Below, one piece after another: positions 1 to 8,082 of a stretch of 64,000 bases of DNA. Numbering within the stretch: the stretch's first letter is position 1; every line of letters begins with the position of its first letter. The DNA is from Micromonospora sp. M71_S20 (GTDB taxonomy: Bacteria > Actinomycetota > Actinomycetes > Mycobacteriales > Micromonosporaceae). A program made the translations under genes and the position numbers. The notes under the pieces are model-generated. The model was given only the letters and a program-made list of their open reading frames with translations, did no database searches and had not been told where the DNA came from. Location: contig NZ_RCCV01000001.1 in the NCBI RefSeq assembly GCF_003664255.1, forward strand, positions 620,001 to 684,000. Reading direction: 5' to 3'.

Positions 1-200
1 AGCACGACGACCGGTGCCGATCCCGCGTGCCGTTTCCGGAATCGTATCGGCGCAATTGTGTCTCGTCGCGGAAACGGATTCCGGGACCGTTCGGTTCAAC
101 GGTTTTCCGTGACATCGACCACGATTACGAATTCAACCTTGACAACGTCCCCTCCGTATCAACCGGTGAACGCCATAAACGAGGAGGGCACGTGGCACAG

Positions 201-821
201 ATGAAGCGAACCGTCATCGTCGCGAGCGCGATGGTCGCGTTGACGGCCTGCGCTCCCGCGGGTTACGAGGGGGCGAACCCGGGCGCGGCCGAGCCGGTCG
301 CCGTGACCGCCGCCGAGTCCACCGCGGCGCCTGAGCCGGAGGTCTCGCCGTCCCCGGCCACGCCGCCCGCCGACGCGGACCTGACCGAGGAGCTGAACGG
401 CCGGAAGGTCGCCCGGATGGGCAGCGTGGTCACCGACCAGGACGGGTGGATCCTCTACCGCTTCGACAAGGACACCAACGACCCGCCCTCGTCGAACTGC
501 GTCGACAAGTGCGCCCAGGTGTGGCCCCCGGCGCTGACCGACGGCAACCCGGAGCTCAACGGCGTCTCCGACGACAAGGTCGGCACCGTCACCCGCCAGG
601 ACGGCAGCCGGCAGATCACCCTCGACGGCTGGCCGCTCTACCGCTACGTCGGGGACAAGAAGCCCGGCCAGTGGAAGGGCCAGGGCGTCGGGGGCACCTG
701 GTTCGTGGTGGCCCCGGACGGCAGGAAGAACCTCAGCTGCCTGCCGACGGGCACCCCGAAGCCGGTCGCCCCGCCGTCCGACGAGAAGGCCGGGCAGGGC
801 GACCCGAACTACTCGTACTGA
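201..821 (+). CDS. Secreted-repeat lipoprotein (Lipoprotein_15 / COG4315 family)
   Basis: The 206-residue product starts with a lipoprotein signal whose lipobox reads LTAC about 14 residues in, so it should be an acylated exported protein. After a Pro/Ala/Glu-rich spacer come two copies of the secreted repeat: one around WILYRFDKD with a Cys pair (NCVDKC), the second around WPLYRYVGDK, followed by a GTWFVV motif. The family has no firmly established function; links to redox or haem-like chemistry are speculative. The AGGAGG at 182-187 lies 13 nt before ATG 201 and 4 nt before an in-frame GTG at 192, so GTG 192 is an alternative start. Confidence 0.85.
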   Translation: MKRTVIVASAMVALTACAPAGYEGANPGAAEPVAVTAAESTAAPEPEVSPSPATPPADADLTEELNGRKVARMGSVVTDQDGWILYRFDKDTNDPPSSNCVDKCAQVWPPALTDGNPELNGVSDDKVGTVTRQDGSRQITLDGWPLYRYVGDKKPGQWKGQGVGGTWFVVAPDGRKNLSCLPTGTPKPVAPPSDEKAGQGDPNYSY

Positions 822-841
822 CCCACGGGACCCGGTGGCCG

Positions 842-892
842 GTCGTGGCCGGGGAGGGCGCGGCCGGTCCCCGCCCCGTGACCGGCCACGAC
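842..892 (+). terminator. Stem-loop after the lipoprotein gene
   Basis: Arms 842-852 and 882-892 are perfectly complementary over 11 bp, starting 21 bases after the lipoprotein stop codon. There is no T-tract, which is usual for GC-rich actinomycete terminators. The function is inferred from position only. Confidence 0.45.
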
Positions 893-983
893 GCCGGACC
901 GGCCATGACATCGGACCGGCACCACCGCCGGACCGGCCGCGCCCGGCGGTGTCGCCGGTCACGGGGCGGGGACGTGACAGCAT

Positions 984-1910
984 GTGCGGGTGACCGGGAC
1001 CGAACCCACCGCGCGTCGGGAGCTGCGCCCGCCCGCCGGGTACCGGTTGGCCGCGTCGGTCCGGGCGTTGACCTTCAGCCCGTACGACCCCTGCGCGCGC
1101 GTCGCGGCCGGCACCTTCTGGTGGGCCGCCCGCACCCCGGACGGTCCGGCCACCCTCGCCCTGCGGCCGGCCGGCGGCGCCCTGCTCGCCGAGGGCTACG
1201 GTCCCGGGGCCGACCGGGTGGTCGAGTCGGCGGACGCGGTCGCCGGGCTCCGGGACGACGTGGGCGGGTTCGCGGCGCTCGCCGCCGCCCACCCCGTGGT
1301 GGCGCGGCTCGCGGCCCAGCACCGGGGGCTGCGCATGCCGGCCACCGGGCAGGTCTTCCCCCGGCTGCTGCGGGCGGTCTTCGAGCAGAAGGTGACCGGC
1401 AAGGAGGCGTACCGGGCGTACGCGGCGACGGTGCGGCACTTCGCCGAGGCGGCGCCCGGACCGATGCAGCCGCTGCTGCTGCCGCCGGACCCGGCGGCGG
1501 TGGCCGCCACCCCGTACTGGGTGTTCCACCCGTTCGGGGTGGAGCAGCGCCGGGCCGAGACGCTGCGCCGCGCGGCGGCCGTCGCCGACCGGTTGGAGCG
1601 CTGCGCGGACTCCGCCGAGGCCACCCGCCGGCTGACCGCCGTCGCCGGTATCGGCCCGTGGACCGCCGCCGAGGTGGTGCGCGTCGCGTACGGGGACCCG
1701 GACGCGGTCAGCGTCGGCGACTTCCACGTGCCGAACACGGTGGCCTGGGCCCTGGCGGGCGAGCCGCGCGGCGACGACGCCCGGATGCTGGCCCTGCTGG
1801 AGCCGTTCCGGGGGCACCGGGGGCGGGTCTGCGTGCTGCTGGCGGCCGGTGGCGTGCAGGCGCCGAAGTACGGCCCGCGGATGCCGATCCGCTCCTTCGC
1901 CCGGTTCTGA
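984..1910 (+). CDS. DNA-3-methyladenine glycosylase II-like (HhH-GPD)
   Basis: A 308-residue protein of the AlkA type, which removes alkylated bases in base-excision repair. The C-terminal half carries the helix-hairpin-helix GIGPWTA, followed about 20 residues later by an SVGDFHVPN segment whose Asp is the expected catalytic residue of HhH-GPD glycosylases. The N-terminal part resembles the AlkA N-terminal domain. The start is GTG 984; GTG 990 is equally possible. No ribosome binding site is obvious. Convergent with the DUF1990 gene downstream. Confidence 0.88.
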   Translation: MRVTGTEPTARRELRPPAGYRLAASVRALTFSPYDPCARVAAGTFWWAARTPDGPATLALRPAGGALLAEGYGPGADRVVESADAVAGLRDDVGGFAALAAAHPVVARLAAQHRGLRMPATGQVFPRLLRAVFEQKVTGKEAYRAYAATVRHFAEAAPGPMQPLLLPPDPAAVAATPYWVFHPFGVEQRRAETLRRAAAVADRLERCADSAEATRRLTAVAGIGPWTAAEVVRVAYGDPDAVSVGDFHVPNTVAWALAGEPRGDDARMLALLEPFRGHRGRVCVLLAAGGVQAPKYGPRMPIRSFARF

Positions 1911-2015
1911 CCGGGTCCTGCCGACCGCCGGGCTTCGCGCCGGGGTACGACGCGGTGCCGGCCGGGCATGCGGGTCGTCGTGGCGGGCTGCGACGACGGG
2001 TGGCGAGGGTGCGGG

Positions 2016-2519
2016 TCAGGGGCGCGCGCAGAGGCGGCGCAGGGTGCGGCCGAGCCACCAGGCGTACGCCCGCTGGAAGGCCCGACCGGCGGGCCCGGCG
2101 GCGCGCATGACCCAGCGGTCCGGCCGACTGAACGCGACCACCTCGAACCAGACGTGGCCGGCGGCGTCGCGGCTGACCACGAACGCCTCCTCGCCGCGCG
2201 CCGGGTGCCCGGGCAGCGTGCCGTACCCGAAGCCGGCCCGCCGCCCGTCGTCGACGGCCCAGACCACCTCGCAGGGCGCGGCCAGCCGCAGCGGCCCGAC
2301 GCCCAGCCCGGAGACCACCCGGACCCCGGGCGCGGCCCGCTCGGCGGCGGCGTCGATCCGGATGCCGGCCGCCCGGTGCAGGCGCCAGCCGAGCACGGCG
2401 TCTCCGGCCGTCGGGAAGCAGGAGTCGGGCAGCCGGACCCGGTGCCGCACGTGCCGCCAGCCGGCCGGCAGCTCGCCGGTCTCGGTGGCGCCCACGTGCG
2501 GATAGGTCAGTGCCGGCAC
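2016..2519 (-). CDS. DUF1990 family protein
   Basis: The 167-residue product matches the DUF1990 family common in actinobacteria: an N-terminal TYPHVGAT segment, a GWRHVRHRV stretch, and a middle PCEVVWAVD/GFGYGTLPGHP region. The fold is thought to resemble START/SRPBCC domains, but no reaction is established. I chose GTG 2519 because family members begin a few residues before TYPHVG; the open frame upstream to 2687 has no family similarity and overlaps the divergent GNAT gene. Confidence 0.8.
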   Translation of the reverse strand: MPALTYPHVGATETGELPAGWRHVRHRVRLPDSCFPTAGDAVLGWRLHRAAGIRIDAAAERAAPGVRVVSGLGVGPLRLAAPCEVVWAVDDGRRAGFGYGTLPGHPARGEEAFVVSRDAAGHVWFEVVAFSRPDRWVMRAAGPAGRAFQRAYAWWLGRTLRRLCARP

Positions 2520-2604
2520 GGCGCACCCCCACGGCTCGACGGGACACCGCCAGCGTACGGGCGGTGCGGGCGGCCCGCCCGGCGGCCTGTGGTTGGCTGT
2601 CGGA

Positions 2605-3096
2605 GTGATCATCGAGCCGCGCATCGCCCCCGCCGACGTCACGGACGCCGGCGAGATCCTCACCGTGCAGCGCGCCGCGTACCTCACCGAGGCCCAGCGC
2701 TACGCCGACCCGTTCCTGCCCCCGCTGACCGAGACCCTGGAGGAGGTGCGGGCCGCGCTGGCGGGTCCGGCGACGGTGCTCACCGCCCGGCTCGGCGACC
2801 GGCTGGTCGGCTCCGTGCGGGCGCACGTCGACGGCGACACCGCGCACGTCGGCCGGCTCTCCGTCGCCCCGGACCAGCAGGGCCGGGGCGTCGGCGGGCG
2901 GCTGCTGCGCGCGGTGGAGGCGGCCTGCGCCGCCCGGGTGCGCCGCTTCGCGCTCTTCACGGGCGCCGACAGCGCGCAGAACCTGCGCCTGTACCAGCGG
3001 CACGGCTACCGGGTGGTCGGGCACCGGCCGGACCCGAACGGCATCCGGCTCGCCCTGCTCGAGAAGGCGGTCAGTCCCGCTCGCAGCGACGCCTGA
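2605..3096 (+). CDS. GNAT family N-acetyltransferase
   Basis: The 163-residue protein has the GNAT acetyl-CoA binding signature (LSVAPDQQGRGVGGRLL) in the middle and a C-terminal LYQRHGYRVVG motif, typical of small-molecule or protein N-acetyltransferases; the substrate cannot be told from sequence. GTG 2605 is taken as start because the recognisable fold begins at IIEPRIAPAD; TTG 2593 in frame is less likely. The last 26 bases overlap the 3' end of the convergent SRPBCC gene. Confidence 0.85.
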   Translation: MIIEPRIAPADVTDAGEILTVQRAAYLTEAQRYADPFLPPLTETLEEVRAALAGPATVLTARLGDRLVGSVRAHVDGDTAHVGRLSVAPDQQGRGVGGRLLRAVEAACAARVRRFALFTGADSAQNLRLYQRHGYRVVGHRPDPNGIRLALLEKAVSPARSDA

Positions 3097-3493
3097 GCCC
3101 GTCTGCCTCCAGCCGCAGGTATCGGCGCATCAGGTCGCCGTAGAGCCAGCCGACGGGCCCGGCGAGCGGCCCGGACTGCGTGATGGCCAACTCGACGCGG
3201 CTGCGCCCGTCGGGCAGCGGCAGCACCCGGTGCTCGCCGAGCGTGCGCACCCCCGGGCTGCCCGACACCCAGGAGAACGACCGGCCCTCGGTCAGCTCGG
3301 TGACCCGCCACACCGCCGGTCGCAGCTTCGGCTGCTCCAGCCGGGCGGTGGCGCCCAGCGCGAGCGGTCCCGCCTCCCCCCGTAGCGCCCGGCGCACCGA
3401 GGGCGTCCATTCCGGCCACCGCTCGACGTCGACCAGCACCGCCCAGACCCGTCCCGCCTCGGCGGCCACCTCCGTACCGGCCTCGAACCGCAT
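3071..3493 (-). CDS. SRPBCC family (polyketide cyclase/START-like) protein
   Basis: A 140-residue single-domain protein. The N-terminal EAGRVWAVLVDVERWPEWTPSV segment is the classic start of SRPBCC ligand-binding domains (family PF10604-like), and the C-terminal half has the expected helix after GPLAGPVGWLYGDLMRRYL. Such proteins bind hydrophobic ligands; the ligand here is unknown. The start is ATG 3493. Its 3' end overlaps the GNAT gene on the other strand by 26 bases. Confidence 0.82.
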   Translation of the reverse strand: MRFEAGTEVAAEAGRVWAVLVDVERWPEWTPSVRRALRGEAGPLALGATARLEQPKLRPAVWRVTELTEGRSFSWVSGSPGVRTLGEHRVLPLPDGRSRVELAITQSGPLAGPVGWLYGDLMRRYLRLEADGLRRRCERD

Positions 3494-3657
3494 CGCGCCC
3501 CCTCCCCGTGTCGGCGCCCGGCGGCGCCGCTGCCAGTCTCGACGACGCCGGCTGGAGAATCGTGACGGGGCGTCGTCCGCCGGCCGGTCCGCCGGGGTGC
3601 CGGGGCCGGCGGCGTGCCGGGCCGCCGGGGGGTCCGCCGGGCTCGGCCGCCGCCGGG

Positions 3658-3870
3658 TCAGGCGGCCTCGCGCAGGTCGGCCAGCCCGAGGGGGGTACGC
3701 CGGCGCAGCAGTTCCTCCAGCTCCGCCACCGTGCCGGCCTCGCCGAGCACGTCCTTGCCCCCGCCGAACTGGCGGGGATAGCGGCGCACCAGCCGGTACC
3801 GGTAGCGGCCCCGGATCAGCTCGACGCTCACCCGCCACCGCCCGCAGCACCCGCACACCCACTCCGACAC
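3658..3870 (-). CDS. Small conserved Cys-containing protein (unknown function)
   Basis: A 70-residue product starting at GTG 3870 with an N-terminal CGCC motif (WVCGCCGRW), then a basic RGRYRYRLVRRYP stretch and a predicted C-terminal helix (VAELEELLRRR). The Cys pair could bind metal or be redox active. I do not know a named family. Codon-position GC is coding-like and no other frame makes better sense in this gap. It is divergent from the ligase gene. Confidence 0.6.
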   Translation of the reverse strand: MSEWVCGCCGRWRVSVELIRGRYRYRLVRRYPRQFGGGKDVLGEAGTVAELEELLRRRTPLGLADLREAA

Positions 3871-4005
3871 CCCGCGAAGGTAGCTCTGACCTGGGCTTTT
3901 GCGATTCGCTCGGTGCGGCACGAGCGGCGCGCGGCCGGACACGCCGCCCGCCAACCGAACGTGTTCTGCCTCACAACTGTCGGTGCGGTCTGGTTGACTG
4001 TCGCC

Positions 4006-5118
4006 GTGAAGCTGCCGATCAGTCCGCCGGTCGAGCCGATGCTGGCCAAGAGCGTCCCCCGGATCCCCACCGCGCCCGGGATGACCTACGAGCCGAAGTG
4101 GGACGGCTTCCGGTGCATCGTGTTCCGCGACGGCGACGAGGTGGAGCTGGCCAGCCGCGGCGGCAAGTCGATGACCCGCTACTTCCCCGAGGTGGTCGAG
4201 CAGGCCCGCCGCCAGCTGCCCGCGCGGTGCGCGGTCGACGGCGAGCTGATCGTGATCCGGCGCGACGGCCCGGGCGGGCAGCCCCGGCTCGACTTCGAGC
4301 TGCTCGCCCAGCGCATCCACCCGGCCGCGTCCCGGGTGAAGCTGCTGGCCGAGACGACCCCGGCCGACTTCGTCGCCTTCGACCTGCTCGCCCTCGACGA
4401 CGAGACGCTGCTCGACGAGCCCTATCCGCGGCGTCGGGCCCGGCTGGAGTCGGCGCTGGCCGGGGTGCGCCCGCCGGTGCACGTCACCCAGGTGACCACC
4501 GACGTCGACACCGCGCACCGCTGGTTCGACGTCTTCGAGGGCGCCGGCCTGGACGGCCTGATCGCCAAGCCGGCCGACCTGCCCTACGAGCCGGGCAAGC
4601 GGCTCATGTTCAAGGTCAAGCACGCCCGCACGGCCGACGTGGTGGTGGCCGGCTTCCGCTGGCACAAGTCCGGCCCGGTGGTCGGCTCGCTCCTGCTCGG
4701 CCTGCACGACGACGAGGGGGTCCTGCACCACGTCGGGGTGAGCGCGTCGTTCACCATGGCCCGCCGCGCGGAGCTGCTGGAGGAGCTGGAGCCCTACCGT
4801 GACGTCGGCGCCGACCACCCGTGGGTGCACGGCGACCACGAACGCGGCCAGCGCCTCCCCGGCGGGGTGAGCCGCTGGACGGGCGCCCGCAACCTCGAGT
4901 GGGAGCCGCTGCGCCCCGAGCTGGTGGTCGAGGTCGGCTACGACGCCATGGAGGGCGACCGGTTCCGGCACACCGCCCGGTTCGTCCGCTGGCGGCCCGA
5001 CCGTGATCCCCGCTCCTGCCGCTACGACCAGCTCGACCGGCCCGTACGGTTCGATGTGGACCAGGTGCTGCGCGGCGATCCCACGGTTACCGTGGGGTCC
5101 GCCGCCGGTCCGGCGTAG
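4006..5118 (+). CDS. ligC: ATP-dependent DNA ligase, LigC type
   Basis: A 370-residue ligase with adenylation motif I EPKWDGFR (nucleophile Lys31), motif IV-like GLDGLIAKP, motif V-like FKVKHART, and a C-terminal OB-fold domain. Length and architecture fit the stand-alone LigC family of actinobacteria, which act in repair side pathways rather than replication. The start GTG 4006 is placed at the residue run (KLPISPPVEPMLAK) where the family begins. A separate LigD-type polymerase domain is encoded 11 kb away at 16385-17410; no Ku gene is in the window. Confidence 0.9.
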   Translation: MKLPISPPVEPMLAKSVPRIPTAPGMTYEPKWDGFRCIVFRDGDEVELASRGGKSMTRYFPEVVEQARRQLPARCAVDGELIVIRRDGPGGQPRLDFELLAQRIHPAASRVKLLAETTPADFVAFDLLALDDETLLDEPYPRRRARLESALAGVRPPVHVTQVTTDVDTAHRWFDVFEGAGLDGLIAKPADLPYEPGKRLMFKVKHARTADVVVAGFRWHKSGPVVGSLLLGLHDDEGVLHHVGVSASFTMARRAELLEELEPYRDVGADHPWVHGDHERGQRLPGGVSRWTGARNLEWEPLRPELVVEVGYDAMEGDRFRHTARFVRWRPDRDPRSCRYDQLDRPVRFDVDQVLRGDPTVTVGSAAGPA

Positions 5119-5150
5119 CCTGGCCGTCGACCCGACACGGAGGCCCGCTC

Positions 5151-6740
5151 GTGACCCGCACCCCCGACCGGATCCGCCGGTTCCGGCTCACCCTCGCCGG
5201 GCTGGCCGCCGCCGCGCTGGTCGCCGCCGGCTGCACCATCCCGACGATCGCCCCTCGGACGGAGGCCGGCGGCGAGGCCGCCGCCCCGGGCACGGCGCCC
5301 ACCTGGCGGGCCTGCCCTGAGGTGGCCGAGGAGCTGGTCGGGCGCGGCGCGCCGAACATCCGCTACGAGTGCGCGCGGATCAAGGTGCCGCGCGACTGGG
5401 GCACGGGCCCGGGCAGCGGGGCCACCGCCGGGCCGGGCGCCGGGCAGACCTTCGAGATCGCGCTGCTGCGGGCCCGGTCGACCAAGCAGCGCGACCGGAT
5501 CGGCTCGCTGGTGATCAACCCGGGCGGGCCCGGCGGCTCCGGCGTGGACACGGCCGTCTACCTCTCCTTCGGCCCGGCGTTCGGCGGCCTGCCCGCCTCG
5601 GTCACCGACCGGTTCGACATCGTCGGCTTCGACCCGCGCGGGGTGTCCCGTTCCAGCCCGGTCAAGTGCATCCCCGACGCCGACCTGGACGCCAGCTTCG
5701 GCTACGACCCCGACCCGGAGAGCCAGGAGTCGTTCGACGGGTTCGTCGCGCTCAGCCAGCGGATCGGGCGCGGCTGCGGCGACCGCTACGGCGACCAGCT
5801 GCCGCTCTACGGCACCGAGCAGGCCGCCCGGGACATGGACGCGGTCCGCGCCGCCGTCGGCGACGACAAGCTGACCTACCTCGGCTACTCCTACGGCACC
5901 CTGCTCGGGGCCACCTACGCCCAGCTCTTCCCGCAGCGGGTACGGGCGCTGGTCCTCGACGGCGCGGTCGACCCGAAGCAGGACCTGATCGCCGGCTCGG
6001 AGGGCCAGGCCAAGGGCTTCGAGCGGGCCTTCGGCAACTTCACCACGTGGTGCGCGGCCAACGCCGGGCGCTGCCCGATCGCCCCCGACGCCCGGGCGGC
6101 GGTCACCTCGGCGATCGACAAGGCGCGGGTGTCCCCGGTGCGCGGGGACGACGGCCGGGAGGCGACCGCGGGCTGGGTCTTCTACGCGATCATCTCGTCG
6201 CTCTACACGGAGTCGGGGTGGCAGGAGCTGGCCCGCGCCATCGACAAGCTGGAGGGCGGCGACCCGGCAGACGTGTTCCGCCTCGCCGACGCGTACGCCG
6301 ACCGGGACTCCGACGGGCACTACTCGAACATGTTCGACGCCAACCTGGCGGTCAACTGCGCCGACGAGGAGCAGAAGCCGAGCCGGGAACGCATCCGGCA
6401 GCTCCAGTCGCAGTGGCGGGCGAAGTATCCGCTGTTCGGGCCGGCCCTGGCCGTCGGCCTGCTCTCCTGCGCCGAGTGGCCCGGGGGGCGCGACCCGTAC
6501 CCGACGGGCCCGGCCGCCGGGGCGCCGCCGATCCTGGTGGTGGGCACCACCGGCGACCCCGCGACGCCCTACGAGCAGACCCCGGCGCTGGCCGCGATGC
6601 TGGGCGTGGGCCGGGTGCTCACCTGGGAGGGCGAGGGGCACACCGCGTACCCGCAGACCTCCTGCATCACCCGGGCGGTCGACGCCTACCTGATCGACCT
6701 GGTCGTGCCCAGGGATGGGCTGCGCTGCCCGGCCCGCTGA
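5151..6740 (+). CDS. Secreted alpha/beta hydrolase (tripeptidyl aminopeptidase-like lipoprotein)
   Basis: A 529-residue exported hydrolase related to Streptomyces SlpD/SlpE and Tap peptidases. It has a signal peptide with lipobox VAAGC (Cys near residue 25), an oxyanion region NPGGPGGSG, the nucleophile elbow GYSYG with Ser247, and a C-terminal TAP-like domain bearing a GHTAYPQ segment with the likely catalytic His. It probably removes N-terminal peptides outside the cell. The start is GTG 5151 with GGAG 8 nt upstream. The final 74 bases overlap the convergent potassium-channel gene. Confidence 0.9.
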   Translation: MTRTPDRIRRFRLTLAGLAAAALVAAGCTIPTIAPRTEAGGEAAAPGTAPTWRACPEVAEELVGRGAPNIRYECARIKVPRDWGTGPGSGATAGPGAGQTFEIALLRARSTKQRDRIGSLVINPGGPGGSGVDTAVYLSFGPAFGGLPASVTDRFDIVGFDPRGVSRSSPVKCIPDADLDASFGYDPDPESQESFDGFVALSQRIGRGCGDRYGDQLPLYGTEQAARDMDAVRAAVGDDKLTYLGYSYGTLLGATYAQLFPQRVRALVLDGAVDPKQDLIAGSEGQAKGFERAFGNFTTWCAANAGRCPIAPDARAAVTSAIDKARVSPVRGDDGREATAGWVFYAIISSLYTESGWQELARAIDKLEGGDPADVFRLADAYADRDSDGHYSNMFDANLAVNCADEEQKPSRERIRQLQSQWRAKYPLFGPALAVGLLSCAEWPGGRDPYPTGPAAGAPPILVVGTTGDPATPYEQTPALAAMLGVGRVLTWEGEGHTAYPQTSCITRAVDAYLIDLVVPRDGLRCPAR

Positions 6741-7179
6741 CCGGTCGTTCCGGCGGCAGGTCGGGCAGGTCGATGCCCTGCCGGGCCGCGATCTCCTCCA
6801 GCAGCGCCCGCATCCGGCGCACGTCGGCCTTGAGCTGCTCCTGCTCCTCGTGCTCGAAGGCGTCGTCGTCGACGATGAGCTGACTGGCGAAGTGCGCGGT
6901 GATCAACGGGATGACCAGCAGCACCATGGTCGAGATGAGCAGCGCGGCGAGGGTACGGCCCTGCCAGCTCACCGGGGAGATGTCGCCGTAGCCGACGGTG
7001 GACGCGGTCACCACCGCCCACCAGACGGCGTCCGCCGGGCTGCGCTTCTCCACGTGGCCGTAGATCACGCCGGCCACCACGATCATCAGCAGGTAGGAAA
7101 TGATCAACGTACGGGGGGAGTTGGCGAACCAGACCAGCCCCCGGTAGATCAACCGGAACGGCAACAGCAGGACGTCCAT
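6667..7179 (-). CDS. Two-helix potassium channel (ion_trans_2)
   Basis: A 170-residue inner-membrane protein with one N-terminal TM helix (about residues 24-42), a pore helix, the selectivity filter TVGYGD (61-66) and a second TM helix (about 75-98), then a cytosolic tail with a short coiled coil (EEQEQLKADVRRMRALLEE). This is a minimal KcsA-like K+ channel; there is no RCK/TrkA-N domain. The Gly/Pro/Arg-rich C-terminal end is encoded antisense to the end of the hydrolase gene, so the true stop may differ in relatives. Confidence 0.88.
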   Translation of the reverse strand: MDVLLLPFRLIYRGLVWFANSPRTLIISYLLMIVVAGVIYGHVEKRSPADAVWWAVVTASTVGYGDISPVSWQGRTLAALLISTMVLLVIPLITAHFASQLIVDDDAFEHEEQEQLKADVRRMRALLEEIAARQGIDLPDLPPERPVSGPGSAAHPWARPGRSGRRRPPG

Positions 7180-7253
7180 GGACAGTCATGTTGCCCCCCG
7201 TACGCCAGCGCTGCCTGCCCATCGGTCCGGCTCACTGTGCCACGCTGAGCGGC

Positions 7254-7706
7254 ATGAGTGACGTGATCTTCCGGGAGGCCGTCCGAGCCGACCTGCCCGC
7301 CGTGATCGCCCTGCTCGCCGACGACGTGCTCGGCAGGACCCGCGACTTCACGGAGGTCGACGCCCGGTACGAGAAGGCGTTCGCCGACATCGACGCCGAC
7401 CCGCGCAACCAGCTGATCGTGGCCGACGCGGACGGTGAGCTGCTCGGCTGCATGCAGCTGACCTACATCCCCGGGCTGGGCCGGCACGGCGCGGAGCGGC
7501 AGCTGATCGAGGCGGTCAGGGTCCGCTCCGACCTACGGGGGCAGGGCCTCGGCCGGCAGATGATCACCTGGGCGGTCGACCAGGCGAAGCAGCGTGGCTG
7601 CGCCCTGGTCCAGCTCACCACCGACAAGACCCGCCACGACGCCCACCGCTTCTACCTCGACCTCGGCTTCCTCCCCACCCACGAGGGCATGAAGCTCCCC
7701 CTCTAA
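7254..7706 (+). CDS. GNAT family N-acetyltransferase
   Basis: A 150-residue GNAT enzyme: the segment VRVRSDLRGQGLGRQMI is the acetyl-CoA pyrophosphate-binding loop, and ALVQLTTDKTRHDAHRFY with the terminal LGFLPTHEGMKL completes the fold, resembling the YjgM/PhnO-like branch. The substrate is unknown. The start is ATG 7254, where similarity begins; a weak minus-10-like hexamer ends 7 nt upstream, so it may be leaderless. It is followed by a repeat-rich intergenic region. Confidence 0.85.
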   Translation: MSDVIFREAVRADLPAVIALLADDVLGRTRDFTEVDARYEKAFADIDADPRNQLIVADADGELLGCMQLTYIPGLGRHGAERQLIEAVRVRSDLRGQGLGRQMITWAVDQAKQRGCALVQLTTDKTRHDAHRFYLDLGFLPTHEGMKLPL

Positions 7707-7789
7707 CCCGCCTCTCCCCCTCTCCCGCCCAGCCCAGCGCCACCCCGCCGCCCCACGGCCGCAGCCCCGCCGCCCACGGCCGCAGCCCC

Positions 7790-7860
7790 ACAGCCCGCCG
7801 CCCAACAGCCCGTCGCCCAACAGCCCGTCGCCCCACAGCCCGTCGCCCCACAGCCCGTCG
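7790..7860. repeat. 15-bp tandem repeat (about 4.7 copies)
   Basis: A 15-base unit, ACAGCCCGTCGCCCM, repeats from 7790 to 7860 with only C/T or A/C changes between copies. It lies after the GNAT stop codon and runs directly into the large inverted repeat at 7856-7932. Read on the minus strand it gives a spurious Gly-Asp-Gly-Leu-Trp pentapeptide pattern, which I do not regard as a protein. Confidence 0.85.
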
Positions 7861-7932
7861 ATCATGCAGTTGTGGTGCCCGACGAAAGGGGTGAAGTAGC
7901 TGAGAGCTCCCACCACAACTGCATGATCGACG
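7856..7932. repeat. 22-bp perfect inverted repeat, REP-like element
   Basis: Arms 7856-7877 and 7911-7932 are perfect reverse complements over 22 bases (core ATCATGCAGTTGTGG) around a 33-base spacer. The AT-richer core stands out from its surroundings. It sits between the convergent GNAT and ABC-ATPase genes, so it may serve as a bidirectional terminator, but its sequence character suggests a dispersed palindromic repeat (REP/MITE-like). Confidence 0.8.
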
Positions 7933-7940
7933 CGGACGGG

Positions 7941-8018
7941 GCGGGCGATGCGGGTGGGGCCGGGCGACGCGGACAGGGGGCGGGCGACGCGGGTGGGGCC
8001 GGGCGACGCGGACGGGGG
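7941..8018. repeat. 39-bp tandem repeat, two copies
   Basis: Two adjacent 39-base units (7941-7979 and 7980-8018) differ at very few positions; each contains two near-identical halves around GGGCGACGCGG. Together with the left-hand 15-bp repeats they flank the inverted repeat on both sides. The rest of the 7707-8082 intergenic region is G-rich low-complexity sequence with no gene that I can support. Confidence 0.75.
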
Positions 8019-8082
8019 CGGGCGGCGCAGGCAGGGCTGGGCGGGGCGGGCGGGGGGCGTGGAGGGGGTGGTGGGAGTGGTT

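Noticed and set aside
1974..1997. Small hairpin (GTCGTCG/CGACGAC) between AlkA-like and DUF1990 genes
   Set aside because: Only 7 bp with a 10-base loop; hairpins of this size arise often by chance at this GC content, so it was not listed as a terminator.
446..2110. 554-codon plus-strand frame overlapping the lipoprotein and AlkA-like genes
   Set aside because: It is out of frame with two recognisable proteins and has low-complexity Arg/Gly/Pro composition.
7533..7916. Minus-strand frame with Gly-Asp-Gly-Leu-Trp pentapeptide repeats
   Set aside because: It is the reading of the 15-bp DNA tandem repeat plus the antisense of the GNAT gene; there is no ribosome binding site and no domain, so the repeat is treated as DNA structure.
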